64,000 bases of DNA, from assembly GCA_005882115.1 (NCBI GenBank), contig VBEG01000029.1, positions 1-64,000 on the forward strand. Direction: 5' to 3'. The notes beneath the pieces are model-generated. The model was not told where the DNA came from and ran no database searches. It saw nothing but the letters and a program-made list of their open reading frames with translations. Shown piece by piece: positions 50,846-59,691 of the stretch. Each line of letters opens with the position of its first letter. Within the stretch, counting starts at the first letter, position 1. The DNA is from Chloroflexota bacterium (GTDB taxonomy: Bacteria; Chloroflexota; Dormibacteria; Dormibacterales; Dormibacteraceae). The position numbers were made by a program, and so were the translations under genes.

Positions 50846-52066
50846 ATGGGCCTGACCACACTCAAGATGCCGCAGCTCGGCGAATCGGTCACCGAGGGTA
50901 CCGTCGACCGTTGGCTCAAGCAAGAAGGCGAGATGGTGCGGCGCGACGAGCCGATCGTCGAAGTCGTCACCGACAAGGTGAATGCCGAGATCCCATCCCC
51001 TGTCGAAGGTCGGCTCGTGCGCATCAAGGTCTCTCCGGGACAGACCGTGCCAATCGGGGCGGCCCTCGCCGAGCTGGAGGTCGAGGGTGCGACGCCTGCC
51101 ACCGAGGACAAGCCCCCGGCGCCGGCCGAGATCCCGTCGCGGCCCCAGCCGGCGCCGGCTCCGGCTGACTCGGGCAGGATCAGCCCGGGGCTCCGCAAGC
51201 TGATCGAGGAGAACGGTCTCGAGCTTTCGCAGATCCGGGGCACAGGCCCGGGCGGCCGAGTCAGGCGCGAGGACGTGCTGTCCTATCTCTCCGATCAGCG
51301 CGCCGCGGCGCCTGCGCAACAGCCGCCCTCACCACCGAGCGCATCTCCCATTCGTGCACCTTCGGAGCGAGGGGACGAGGTCGTGCGCATTTCCGCGGTG
51401 CGTCGCCAGATCGCGGAGCACATGGTGCGCAGCGTGAGCACGTCGCCTCATGCATGGGCGCTGCGAGAGGTTGACGTGACCCGGTTGCTCGAATACAGGG
51501 AGGCGGAGAAAGATGCCTTCCGCGAGCGTCATGGCTTCCCTCTCTCGTACGTCCCATTCTTCGTCCAGATCGTCTGCGAGGCGCTCCTCAAGAACCCGTA
51601 CTTGAACTCCAGCTGGACGGACGAAGGCATCGTGCTCAAGCACTACGTGAACATGGGCATCGCGGTCGCGCTCCCCGACACGCTGATCGTGCCCGTCGTC
51701 AAGGACGCGGACCTGATGGGCTTCATGGACCTGGCGCAAGCGATCAACGATCTCGCCGTTCGAGCGCGGGGCAAGTCCCTCCGCCCGGAGGACGTGCGAG
51801 GCGGCACATTCACCCTCAACAACACCGGCGCCCTCGGTTCGGTCGCGGGGCAATCCATCATCAACCAGCCCCAGGCCGCGATCCTGAGCACGGAGTCGAT
51901 CCGCCGGCGGCCGTGGGTCGTCGGGGACACGATCGCGATTCGTCCGCTCATGAACCTGACGATGTCGTTCGACCATCGCATCATCGACGGCCTGGCGGCT
52001 TCGCGGTTTCTGAATGATGTGCAGGCCGGCATCGAGGAGTGGACGCCGGACAAGATCAGCCTCTAG
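50846..52066 (+). CDS. 2-oxoacid dehydrogenase E2 (branched-chain type)
   Basis: 406 residues: lipoyl domain (residues 1-78, lipoyl Lys in EVVTDKVNAEIPSP), Pro/Ala-rich linker, E3/E1-binding domain (ISPGLRKLIEENGLEL, GTGPGGRVRREDVLSYL, ~115-155), another linker, and the catalytic acyltransferase domain from ~175 with FTLNNTGALGS and the active-site His in TMSFDHRIIDGLAAS. It forms the core of a 2-oxoacid dehydrogenase complex. The E1 genes lie about 7 kb downstream on the other strand (58713-60780), an unusual split. Its 3' end overlaps the convergent aminotransferase gene by 11 bases. Confidence 0.92.
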   Translation: MGLTTLKMPQLGESVTEGTVDRWLKQEGEMVRRDEPIVEVVTDKVNAEIPSPVEGRLVRIKVSPGQTVPIGAALAELEVEGATPATEDKPPAPAEIPSRPQPAPAPADSGRISPGLRKLIEENGLELSQIRGTGPGGRVRREDVLSYLSDQRAAAPAQQPPSPPSASPIRAPSERGDEVVRISAVRRQIAEHMVRSVSTSPHAWALREVDVTRLLEYREAEKDAFRERHGFPLSYVPFFVQIVCEALLKNPYLNSSWTDEGIVLKHYVNMGIAVALPDTLIVPVVKDADLMGFMDLAQAINDLAVRARGKSLRPEDVRGGTFTLNNTGALGSVAGQSIINQPQAAILSTESIRRRPWVVGDTIAIRPLMNLTMSFDHRIIDGLAASRFLNDVQAGIEEWTPDKISL

Positions 52067-53162
52067 CGCGACCCAGCCCGTGTCCGTCGACGTAGTCCGC
52101 GGTGGCGCGCAGGTATCTGTCGATGGCTTCGGGCTCCGCGGCGCGGCCCATGTGGCCGATCCGGAAGATCTTGCCTGAAAGCTCGCCCAGTCCTCCACCG
52201 ATGCGGATCCGGTGCTCGCGCAGGAGCCACGCCATGTAATCGGCGACCTGCATGCCGGGCACGCCGTACGCCGCCGTCGTCACAGGGGACGCTGTGGTGA
52301 TCGGGGACAGCATCTGGAAACCCATCTCCTCCAGCCCCTCGCGGACGCGGTCTCGCGCCGCGGCCAGCCGCCTCCAGCGGTGTTCGACCCCCTCCTCGAG
52401 CAGACCGGTCAGTGCCACGTCGAAGGCCTCGACGACGTTGGTCGGCATCGTCGTCGGGTGTGGGTGCCAACCGCTCCAGGCTTCCGCGAAACGTCGCCAG
52501 GTCGCCAGGTTGAGGTACCAGCCCGCTGCTTTGGGCCTGCCGTCGGCCAGGGCCTCGAGGGCTCGCGGGCCGGCGGCCACCGGTGCCACCCCGATGGGTC
52601 CGCCGATGCACTTGTTGGCGACGGTCACGCACAGGTCCGCCCCCCACGCGTCCATCTCGAAGGGGACTCCGCCGACCGCGGAGATTCCGTCGATGACTGT
52701 CAAAGCGCCGTGCTCGCGGGCGACTTTGCAGATTCCCTCGACGTCGTTCAGAACGCCAACCGAAGTCTCGTGATGCACGGCGCAGACCGCCCGCACCTGG
52801 GGATGGGCGGCGAGCGCATCGCGGACGTGCCCCGCGGTGATCGCCTCGGCAACGCCTGGACGAACGGTGTGCACGTGCAGACCGTTCGCGGTCGCGACCT
52901 CGGCCATCCTGTCGCCGAACAGCCCGTTGGTGGCCACCAACACCTGGTCGCCGCGACTCAGCACGCTGGCGACGCACATCTCGACGCCTGCCATGCCGGA
53001 TCCGAAGACCAAGTGCACCTCGCCGGTGGTCTTGAACACCTCGCGCATGCCGGCCACCGCGCGCTTGTAGAGGTGCGTCCAGGCGTCGCCGTAGTGGGCG
53101 CGCACGGGCCGAGCCAGAGCTTCCAGGACGCGGTCTTCGACGCTTACCGGTCCGGGGATCAT
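52056..53162 (-). CDS. PLP-dependent alanine-glyoxylate/serine aminotransferase-like
   Basis: 368 residues from ATG 53162. It begins MIPGPVSVEDRVLEALARPV, which matches the class V AGXT group, followed by GSGMAGVEMCVASVLSRGD, AVHHETSVGVLNDVEGI, VIDGISAVGGVPFEMDAWGAD and the PLP Lys in VTVANKCIGGPIGVAP (instead of the usual GSQKALM). It moves an amino group to glyoxylate or a related 2-oxoacid. The changed Lys context suggests an altered substrate. Part of the reverse-strand amine-metabolism gene run. Confidence 0.85.
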   Translation of the reverse strand: MIPGPVSVEDRVLEALARPVRAHYGDAWTHLYKRAVAGMREVFKTTGEVHLVFGSGMAGVEMCVASVLSRGDQVLVATNGLFGDRMAEVATANGLHVHTVRPGVAEAITAGHVRDALAAHPQVRAVCAVHHETSVGVLNDVEGICKVAREHGALTVIDGISAVGGVPFEMDAWGADLCVTVANKCIGGPIGVAPVAAGPRALEALADGRPKAAGWYLNLATWRRFAEAWSGWHPHPTTMPTNVVEAFDVALTGLLEEGVEHRWRRLAAARDRVREGLEEMGFQMLSPITTASPVTTAAYGVPGMQVADYMAWLLREHRIRIGGGLGELSGKIFRIGHMGRAAEPEAIDRYLRATADYVDGHGLGRARG

Positions 53163-53190
53163 CAAGAACTCTCGGTCGTCGATGGCGCGC

Positions 53191-53370
53191 CTACTCCTCG
53201 ACCTTCGCGGGCGAAGCGGTTCCGGCGGCGATTCCAGAACCACCCCACACGCCTTCGGGCTCCACGCCGCCACGCTCGAAGCGGTCCAGGCGGTAGATCC
53301 CCAACTGCTCCTCGGTGCCGACCCGGATGGTGGGGCCAGCGCAGTGGCAACTCTGCAACCCCGCGCTCAC
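53191..53370 (-). CDS. Small CxC protein coupled to amine oxidase gene
   Basis: 59 residues from a GTG whose bases overlap the TGA of the amine oxidase gene (GTGA, 53367-53370). It reads VSAGLQSCHCAGPTIRVGTE, EQLGIYRLDRFERGGVEPEG and a short Ala/Gly-rich end. The Cys-x-Cys and the charged, non-random middle look like a real coding sequence, and the ATGA-type overlap supports translation. Stop 29 bases before the aminotransferase start. Family unknown. Confidence 0.5.
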   Translation of the reverse strand: MSAGLQSCHCAGPTIRVGTEEQLGIYRLDRFERGGVEPEGVWGGSGIAAGTASPAKVEE

Positions 53371-54599
53371 GCCCGCGCCAACACTTCGCGCGCCACCCGA
53401 TAGCCCGATTTGATGGCGCCCTCCATCCCACCGGGGCCGACCCGGTTGTCGGTGTGCTCACCGGCAAAGAAGACCCGGCCGTCGAGGGGCGCCGCAATGA
53501 CGGGAAGGACCGAGTCTCGCTGGTCGCCTATCGGCGCCCTGACGACTGCACGCGTCCAGGGGTCGTGCGTCCAGCTCTTGACGACTCCGAAGAGCCGCTT
53601 GATCGGACGACCCACGACGGAGCTCATCGTGGCGTCGACGCTGTCGAGGATCTGCTTGTCAGTGAGGCCCGATGGTTCGACGTCACCCGCCGCCAGGCCC
53701 GCCACGATGATGGGCCCACCGCCTTGATGGACCGTCTGCTCCATGATGAAACCCGGCATCCGGTCTGTGAAGCAACCCGATCCGATGGCCTGCTTGACCA
53801 GCTCGCGTTCCGCGTACTGGACCACCAGACGTGTCGCGTTGCCGTAGCGCAGCTGGAGCAGCGCGCGCACCTTGTCCGCCGGCAGCGCCGGCTCGAATCC
53901 GAGCTCGGACACGAGAGGACCCGGCACCGTGACCACGACACGGTCCGCATGGAATGTTTCCTGGTCCGATTCGACGGTCGCGCCGTTTGTCCCCCAGCTC
54001 ACGACGCGCACCGGTCGGTTGAGCCGGACGTCGACCTTTCGCGCCATCGTGCGCGGCAGCGTGTCGTTGCCGCCCTTGATCTTGCGGTAAGCCTCGCCCC
54101 ACGACAGCTCCACATTGAGCTCCTGCGCGTCGGCGATGCGAAGGGGGGCGGCCGGAGTCGATTGAGCGATCGCGGCGAGCAGCAGCTCGGCCGGTACGGA
54201 CACATGAGCTCGCCGCAGCCACTGCGCGACGGTTTCGTAGTGGCTCGGCCGGGTGCGCTTGATCGCCTCGCGAAGCTCGTTGACGATCTCGCCAGCAGCG
54301 GCGCGGTCGAGGCGCTCGCCGGCGAAGATCAGGTCGGGGACGTCGGTGCCGAGGCTGAATTCCTCGCTCAGCTCGATGCCATGCCTGGCGCAGAGGTCAG
54401 CGATGTTCTGCTGTCCGTGGTAGATGATCTCCGCCCCGATGTCGGCGAACTGACCGCCGGCGAATCCCTCCCGGAGCGTGAACACCCGTCCGCCAACGCG
54501 GTCCCGCGCCTCCCACACCACCACGTCGTGGCCCGCGGCCTGGATCTCAGTCGCGGCGACTAGACCGGACAGGCCCGCTCCGACGACCAGAACCTTCAT
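53367..54599 (-). CDS. FAD-dependent amine oxidase, first copy
   Basis: 410 residues from ATG 54599. Flavin-binding VLVVGAGLSGLVAATEIQAA with GRVFTLREGF, middle FAD-binding region RVVVTVPGPLVSELGF, and C-terminal VFFAGEHTDNRVGPGGMEGA (monoamine oxidase-type GG-motif). No covalent-FAD Cys. It oxidises a primary or polyamine. It lies 7 bases after the SDR gene on the same strand, so it is the middle of a multi-gene run. Confidence 0.88.
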   Translation of the reverse strand: MKVLVVGAGLSGLVAATEIQAAGHDVVVWEARDRVGGRVFTLREGFAGGQFADIGAEIIYHGQQNIADLCARHGIELSEEFSLGTDVPDLIFAGERLDRAAAGEIVNELREAIKRTRPSHYETVAQWLRRAHVSVPAELLLAAIAQSTPAAPLRIADAQELNVELSWGEAYRKIKGGNDTLPRTMARKVDVRLNRPVRVVSWGTNGATVESDQETFHADRVVVTVPGPLVSELGFEPALPADKVRALLQLRYGNATRLVVQYAERELVKQAIGSGCFTDRMPGFIMEQTVHQGGGPIIVAGLAAGDVEPSGLTDKQILDSVDATMSSVVGRPIKRLFGVVKSWTHDPWTRAVVRAPIGDQRDSVLPVIAAPLDGRVFFAGEHTDNRVGPGGMEGAIKSGYRVAREVLARA

Positions 54600-54606
54600 A
54601 GCCCCA

Positions 54607-55338
54607 TCACATGATCCGACCGCCGTCGAGCAGGACGACGATTCCCGATGCGTCCGGCCACGAGCTGATGTCAAGGCCCGCGCGAGCGATGTCTTCCGGT
54701 TGTGCGATGCGCTTCAGCGGCATCTCTCGCTCCATCACCTGCTGCTGCACCGCGGGATCGATCGCGAACCACATCTCGGTCGCCACCGGGCCGGGGGCGA
54801 TCGCGTTGCAGCGAACGTGAGGAGCCAGCTCGCGGGCCAAGGTCTTGGTCAGCCCGATGAGACCGGCCTTGGTCGCTCCGTACGCAGCCCCATGCAGAGA
54901 GCCCGCCACACCACCGTCGCTGCTGACGTTGAGGATCGCGCCCCGCCGTGCCACGAGGTCTGCCTTGAACTCCTTGGCCAGGAAAGTGGGCGCGGTCAGG
55001 TTGATCGCGACGGACCGCTCCCACGCCTCGCGTGTGAGCTCCTCGAGCGTGAACTCCTCGCCGATGCCGGCATTGTTCACGAGCAGGCTCACCTCTCCTT
55101 TGGCATGCGCAACCGAGGCCAGCGTGTGCACACCCTCGAGGTTCTCGAGGTCGGCGCACACGCTGTTGGCTTGTCCGCCCAGCGCCGCCGCGAGCTCGAC
55201 GGTTTTGGCCGCATCGGCCTCGCGGCTGCGGTAGCTGAAGACGACGTCGTAGCCGCGCTGCGCCGCCTCGAGGACGAAAGCGCGCCCGATCCCACGCGAG
55301 CCGCCGGTGATGACGGCGAGCCGCCGCGGCTCAGCCAT
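54607..55338 (-). CDS. SDR-family oxidoreductase
   Basis: 243 residues: TGGSRGIGRAFVLEAA, NNAGIGEEFTLEEL, catalytic Ser in ILNVSSDGGVAG and YGATKAGLIGLTK with Tyr/Lys near 153-157. The cofactor-specificity loop FSYRSREADAAK (Arg after beta2) favours NADP. Lies between the M24-like and amine oxidase genes. Confidence 0.88.
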   Translation of the reverse strand: MAEPRRLAVITGGSRGIGRAFVLEAAQRGYDVVFSYRSREADAAKTVELAAALGGQANSVCADLENLEGVHTLASVAHAKGEVSLLVNNAGIGEEFTLEELTREAWERSVAINLTAPTFLAKEFKADLVARRGAILNVSSDGGVAGSLHGAAYGATKAGLIGLTKTLARELAPHVRCNAIAPGPVATEMWFAIDPAVQQQVMEREMPLKRIAQPEDIARAGLDISSWPDASGIVVLLDGGRIM

Positions 55339-55344
55339 GACTCT

Positions 55345-56517
55345 TCATTCTTTGACGAAGAGCTGACGCGGGAAGTCGGCCAATACCTCATGGCCGGTCT
55401 CAGTGACCCGGAATGTGTCGCTGAGCTCGAAGCCCCAGCCTTCCATCCACATGCCGAGCATGAGGTGGAAGGTCATGTTCGGCTCCAATACGGTCGTGTC
55501 GTTCTGCCGGAGGCTTGCGGTGTGGTCCGCCCAGTTGGGGGGATAGTTCAGGCCGATCGAGTAGCCGATCCGCGACGGCTTGGAGAAGCCCGCCCGGTTG
55601 ATGGTCTGGCGCCAGGCCGCCTCGACGTCCTGGCACAGCGCGCCGGGTTTGACCGTGGCAAGCGCCGCGGCCATGCCTTCCGCGGTAGCGGCTGCCACCC
55701 GCCGCATATCGTCGGGCGGTTTGCCGAGGTACACCGTCCGCGACATCGCGGTGTGATAGCGCTGGCGGCAGCCGCTGAGCTCGAGGCACGTGGCGGTGTC
55801 GCGCCGGAAAGGATTGTCCGACCACGATGCGTGTGGGGTCGCGGCGTTCTCGGCGCTCAGTATCGAGGGCGGATTCGCCGGGGCGTCGCCGCCGAACTGC
55901 TCGGTGCCGCGGATCTGCGCCGCTGAGATCTGCGCCGCCGCGTCGCACTGGCGCACGCCTACCGCAACTGCGTCGATCGCCACGCGCATCACGTTCTCCA
56001 CGATGCGGGCAGCCTGTCGCATCACCTCGATCTCGCGCGGCGACTTCACGGTGCGGACCCAGTTCACGAGGAGGTCGACGTCCTCAAACCGTGCGTTCGG
56101 CATTGCGCGCGTAAGCACCTGGAGGTTGCGGGCGGTGAAGAAGTAGGCGCTGCCCTCGTAGCCGATGCGGCCGCCGGAGAACCCACCGTCCGCGAGCACG
56201 GATGCAACATGCTCCATCGGATGCTTGACGGGCGACTCGACGTAGTCGTCCGCATAGCTGAGGATGTTTTCCCGTGGAAGCGTGGTCGTGAGGATCGCGC
56301 TCTGCGCGTCCATCCCTCGCCCGACCCACAGCGGCGGCTCTTGCGTTATCGGCACGATCACCGCCTGCGGTACGTAGAAGGACCACGCATCGTAGCCGGT
56401 GAGGTAATTCATGTTGGCCGGGTCGGTGACCAGAAGCACGTCGACTCCCGCCTCGCCCATCCTCAACCGTGTTCTGGCGAGCCGCTCCTCGTACTCGTCG
56501 TCTGGAAACGCTGCCAC
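55345..56517 (-). CDS. M24-fold ectoine-hydrolase-like protein (EutD/DoeA type)
   Basis: 390 residues from a GTG at 56517 with an AAGGAGGGG site. The N-terminal creatinase domain has ANMNYLTGYDAWSFYVPQAV, and the catalytic pita-bread domain has CLELSGCRQRYHTAMSRTVY, PSRIGYSIGLNYPP and HLMLGMWMEGWGFELSDTF. The Asp ligands that hold two metals in M24 peptidases are absent, which is typical of the ectoine hydrolase EutD/DoeA subgroup (reported to use a covalent Glu intermediate without metal). It would open a cyclic amidine such as ectoine. Neighbouring M20 and cyclodeaminase-type genes fit, but the substrate is inferred. Confidence 0.8.
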   Translation of the reverse strand: MAAFPDDEYEERLARTRLRMGEAGVDVLLVTDPANMNYLTGYDAWSFYVPQAVIVPITQEPPLWVGRGMDAQSAILTTTLPRENILSYADDYVESPVKHPMEHVASVLADGGFSGGRIGYEGSAYFFTARNLQVLTRAMPNARFEDVDLLVNWVRTVKSPREIEVMRQAARIVENVMRVAIDAVAVGVRQCDAAAQISAAQIRGTEQFGGDAPANPPSILSAENAATPHASWSDNPFRRDTATCLELSGCRQRYHTAMSRTVYLGKPPDDMRRVAAATAEGMAAALATVKPGALCQDVEAAWRQTINRAGFSKPSRIGYSIGLNYPPNWADHTASLRQNDTTVLEPNMTFHLMLGMWMEGWGFELSDTFRVTETGHEVLADFPRQLFVKE

Positions 56518-56536
56518 GTGCCCCCTCCTTGGCCGG

Positions 56537-57661
56537 CTACCGGCTGAGCAAAAGATGCTCGAACACGCGCTGAGCCGTGTCGAGGTCATCGAGGTCGATC
56601 CACTCGTCCGGCCGGTGCGCGGCTTGCTCGATGTCGCCCGGTCCGAACAAAACGCATGGTATCCCCGCGCCGTGGACGAGGAAGCCGGCGTCGCTCGCTG
56701 CCCGCCAGGCCGAGATGTGGCGCGGAACGCCCGCTTCGGCCATCGCCGAAGACATCGACCGCACCAGGTCATGGTTCTTCGGTATCTCGAATGCCAGGTA
56801 GTCGGGGCCTGCCACGACCTCGGCTTCGAGCCAGGGCAGGCGCCGCCTGGCGGTGGCGATAGCCGTCTCCAGCTCAACCACCACCTGCTCCGCCGTCTCG
56901 CCCGGGTTGATTCGCCGGTCGACCTCGATCTCGCAGCGGTCTGGCACGACGTATGGGCGCGTGCCGCCGTGGATCGTGCCCACGGTCAGGCTGGGCGGCC
57001 CGAACGCTGGGTGACGTCGACGCCCGAGCTCCTCGCCAATCAACTCGAGCTCGAGCGCGATCCGCGCGGCCGCCGTGACCGCGTTGCGTCCAAGCGCCGG
57101 CGATGAGGCATGGGCGGAGACGCCCTTGACTATGACGCGGAAGTTCAGCAGCCCGCGGTTGCTGACGACGAGCCGCATCGCCGTCGGCTCCGCGAGCACG
57201 GCGCGGTCCGCGTGAATCCCGCGCGCCACTAGCGCCCGCGTCCCGGCCGAGTCCTCCTCCTCCCCGACGACCGCGGCCAGCGTCACGTCACCCGCCGGTT
57301 CTTCCTCACGCCGGCGTAGGTCGAGGAGAGCTCCGATCATCGCGGCCAACCCGCCTTTCATATCGCAGGCTCCGCGGCCGTACAGCCGTCCATCGCCGAC
57401 CTCCGCCCCAAACGGGTCGCGAGTCCAACCCTCTCCGACCGGGACGGTGTCGAGGTGACCGGTGAGCAGAAGATGCGGACCTCTGCCGACCTTCCATCGG
57501 GCGAGGACGTTGGGCCGGCCGGATGCGACCTCCTCCAGGACTACATCGAGGCCGGCGTCCGAGCACAAGCTCGCGCAGGCCTCGGCAACCGCCTGCTCCC
57601 CGCCGGTCGGCGAGGGGATCCGGACCAGGCGCTCGAGAATCGAGCGCGCGGAGCGCTGCAT
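56537..57661 (-). CDS. M20-family zinc deacylase (ArgE/DapE-like)
   Basis: About 375 residues. Metal ligands and catalytic residues of M20: GHLDTVPVGEGW (His + Asp), GRGACDMKGG (Asp), GEEEDSAGT (catalytic Glu and Glu ligand), LAEPTAM and GPGDIEQAAHRPDEWIDLDD (last His). The dimerisation domain spans about 170-280. ArgE/DapE-type enzymes cleave N-acyl amino acids. Here it directly follows the ectoine-hydrolase-like gene and could remove an acetyl group from its product, although ectoine degraders normally use an M14-like enzyme (EutE/DoeB). Confidence 0.88.
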   Translation of the reverse strand: MQRSARSILERLVRIPSPTGGEQAVAEACASLCSDAGLDVVLEEVASGRPNVLARWKVGRGPHLLLTGHLDTVPVGEGWTRDPFGAEVGDGRLYGRGACDMKGGLAAMIGALLDLRRREEEPAGDVTLAAVVGEEEDSAGTRALVARGIHADRAVLAEPTAMRLVVSNRGLLNFRVIVKGVSAHASSPALGRNAVTAAARIALELELIGEELGRRRHPAFGPPSLTVGTIHGGTRPYVVPDRCEIEVDRRINPGETAEQVVVELETAIATARRRLPWLEAEVVAGPDYLAFEIPKNHDLVRSMSSAMAEAGVPRHISAWRAASDAGFLVHGAGIPCVLFGPGDIEQAAHRPDEWIDLDDLDTAQRVFEHLLLSR

Positions 57662-57757
57662 AGATCCCGAGCGTCCCACAACCCGCGAGCTCCGGTCGGC
57701 GCGGCCTGACGTTCGCTACGATCCGGGCGGCGCGTCAGCGCGACTGGAGGACCGCAC

Positions 57758-58708
57758 TTGAAAGTTCTGATCTTGAGCCAGGCCGACGTGACAGGACTCC
57801 TTGACCTCGACGGTCTCCTCGACGCGCTTGAAGATGGATTTCGGGCCCTCAGCGCCGGTCGCGTCGAGGTCCCCGCGCGATCCGCCGTCAACGCCGAGCG
57901 CGAAGGGTGGCTCGCCACGATGCCGGGATATGGGTCGGGCCTTGGCCTCGGCGTGAAGCTTGTTTCGGTCTTTCCTCACAACCATGAGCTCGCTGTGCCG
58001 TCGCATCAGGCTCTGATCGCGCTGTTCGACCCCGCGACCGGCTCGCCGGTCGCGGTGATGGACGGCACGCGCATCACCGCGATTCGCACGGCGGGCGCGG
58101 CCGCTGTTTCCACCCGGCACCTCGCTCGCCAGGATGCGAGGGTGCTTGCCATTCTGGGCGCAGGCGTGCAGGGGCACGCCCACCTCGAGATCCTGCCCCG
58201 GGTGCGCGACTTCGAGGAGATCAGGGTGGCGTCGCGGACGCCCGACAGCGCAAGGCGGCTGGCAAAGCTCGATCCCAGGGCTCGCGCGGTCGAAAGGTTC
58301 GAGGACGCAGTGCGCGGCGCCGACGTCATCGCGCTGTGCACACACTCCGGCGCGCCCGTAATCCGGCGCGAGTGGGTTTCCCAGGGCTCCCACGTCTCCT
58401 CAGTGGGATTCGCGCCGCCCTCCGGCGAGCTCGATCGCGAGCTGGCCGAGGCGGCCCGTCTCTTCGTGGAGTCGCGCGCGGCGGCGTTCCTTCCTCCGCC
58501 CGCGGGCTGCATGGAGCTGGCGGGGATGGACCCGGACATCGCCACCGAGCTGGGTGAGGTGCTTCTCGGCACCCGGCCCGGCCGGCGATCGCGAGAAGAA
58601 ATCACGGTCTACAAGTCGATGGGCCATGCCGTCGAGGACCTGGCCGCCGCGAGTCTCGTCTACCGCGCAGCCGTAGCGAGGAACGTTGGGTCCGCCGTCG
58701 AGCTTTGA
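57758..58708 (+). CDS. Ornithine cyclodeaminase/mu-crystallin family protein
   Basis: 316 residues from TTG 57758. LGAGVQGHAHLEILPRVRDF (NAD-binding, residues ~130-150), GTRITAIRTAGAAAVSTRHL and GSHVSSVGFAPPSGELDREL match this family, which covers ornithine cyclodeaminase, alanine dehydrogenase and the ectoine-operon protein EutC. It is divergent from the M20 gene across a 96-base region and convergent with the E1-beta gene. It likely performs an NAD-linked deamination or imine reduction. Confidence 0.88.
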   Translation: MKVLILSQADVTGLLDLDGLLDALEDGFRALSAGRVEVPARSAVNAEREGWLATMPGYGSGLGLGVKLVSVFPHNHELAVPSHQALIALFDPATGSPVAVMDGTRITAIRTAGAAAVSTRHLARQDARVLAILGAGVQGHAHLEILPRVRDFEEIRVASRTPDSARRLAKLDPRARAVERFEDAVRGADVIALCTHSGAPVIRREWVSQGSHVSSVGFAPPSGELDRELAEAARLFVESRAAAFLPPPAGCMELAGMDPDIATELGEVLLGTRPGRRSREEITVYKSMGHAVEDLAAASLVYRAAVARNVGSAVEL

Positions 58709-58712
58709 GACC

Positions 58713-59690
58713 TCAGCTCTGCATGGTGCGGCGCACGGCCGCGAGCACTCGCTTCAGCGACGGCAGGTAGTGGTCCTCTAGGGACGCCGCTGGAAACGGC
58801 ACGTCGAATGCGCCTACGCGCGCCACCGGCGCGTCCAGGTCGTAGAAGACCTCCTCCATCAGAGTCGCTGAGATCTCCGCCCCGAAGCCTGCCGAGAGCG
58901 GCGCCTCGTGCACGATCACGCAGCGTCCTGTCTTCACCACCTCCCCGCAGAGCGTCTCCACGTCGAGCGGAACCAGGGTGCGGAGGTCGAGCACGGTCGC
59001 CGACACACCCTCGTCCGCAAGCTGTTCGGCCGCGCGCAGACAGAGCTCGACGGCGGCGCTCCAGGCCACCAGGGTGACGTCCTTTCCTTGCCGCACAACT
59101 GCCGCCTTCCCGAACGGCACGGTGTAGGCGCCGTCAGGAACTTCCGAGCGGCCCGCCCGATAGAGGCGGTCAGGCTCGCAGTAGAGAACCGGGTCGGGGT
59201 CCCGGATCGCTTCCATGAGCAAACCCTTGGCGTCGTACGGGTTGGAAGGCATCACGATCTTGATCCCCGGAGATTGGACGAACTGCGCTTCGATGGCATC
59301 GGAGTGGAACTCCGGGCTGCGGATGCCGCCTCCGAAGGGCGCCCGGATGGTGACCTGGCAGTGGTAGCGGCCGCGCGAACGCTGGCGGTACTTGCCCAGC
59401 TGCGGTCCCAGCTGGTGAAAGCCCTGAGCCGTGAAGCCCAGAAACTGGATCTCCGCCACGGGCACCATGCCGGCCAGCGCAAGGCCGAGCGAGGCGCCGA
59501 TGATGCTCGCCTCGGCGAGCGGCGTATCGACAACCCGGTCGACGCCGAAGCGCTGCACCAGGCCGCTCGTGGTCCGGAAGACACCGCCCAGCTTGCCAAC
59601 GTCCAGCCCGAGCACCATGACCCGCGGATCGCTCTCCATCTCCTCCGCGAGCGCGTTGTTGATCGCCTCGACGACGTTTCGCTGCGTCAT
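58713..59690 (-). CDS. 2-oxoacid dehydrogenase E1 component, beta subunit
   Basis: 325 residues: VMVLGLDVGKLGGVFRTTSG, DTPLAEASIIGASLGLALAG (TPP pyrimidine region), GIRSPEFHSDAIEAQFVQSPG, PGIKIVMPSNPYDAKGLL and the transketolase C-terminal domain with SAAVELCLRAAEQL, RTLVPLDVETL. It pairs with the alpha gene one base away. Sequence features fit the branched-chain (BCKDH) or acetoin-type class. Confidence 0.92.
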   Translation of the reverse strand: MTQRNVVEAINNALAEEMESDPRVMVLGLDVGKLGGVFRTTSGLVQRFGVDRVVDTPLAEASIIGASLGLALAGMVPVAEIQFLGFTAQGFHQLGPQLGKYRQRSRGRYHCQVTIRAPFGGGIRSPEFHSDAIEAQFVQSPGIKIVMPSNPYDAKGLLMEAIRDPDPVLYCEPDRLYRAGRSEVPDGAYTVPFGKAAVVRQGKDVTLVAWSAAVELCLRAAEQLADEGVSATVLDLRTLVPLDVETLCGEVVKTGRCVIVHEAPLSAGFGAEISATLMEEVFYDLDAPVARVGAFDVPFPAASLEDHYLPSLKRVLAAVRRTMQS

Positions 59691-59691
59691 C

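Noticed and set aside
52212-54563. A 783-codon forward open frame opposite the aminotransferase and amine oxidase genes
   Set aside because: It spans two real antisense genes and their junction, and its composition (His, Arg, Asp-rich) is that of a shadow frame.
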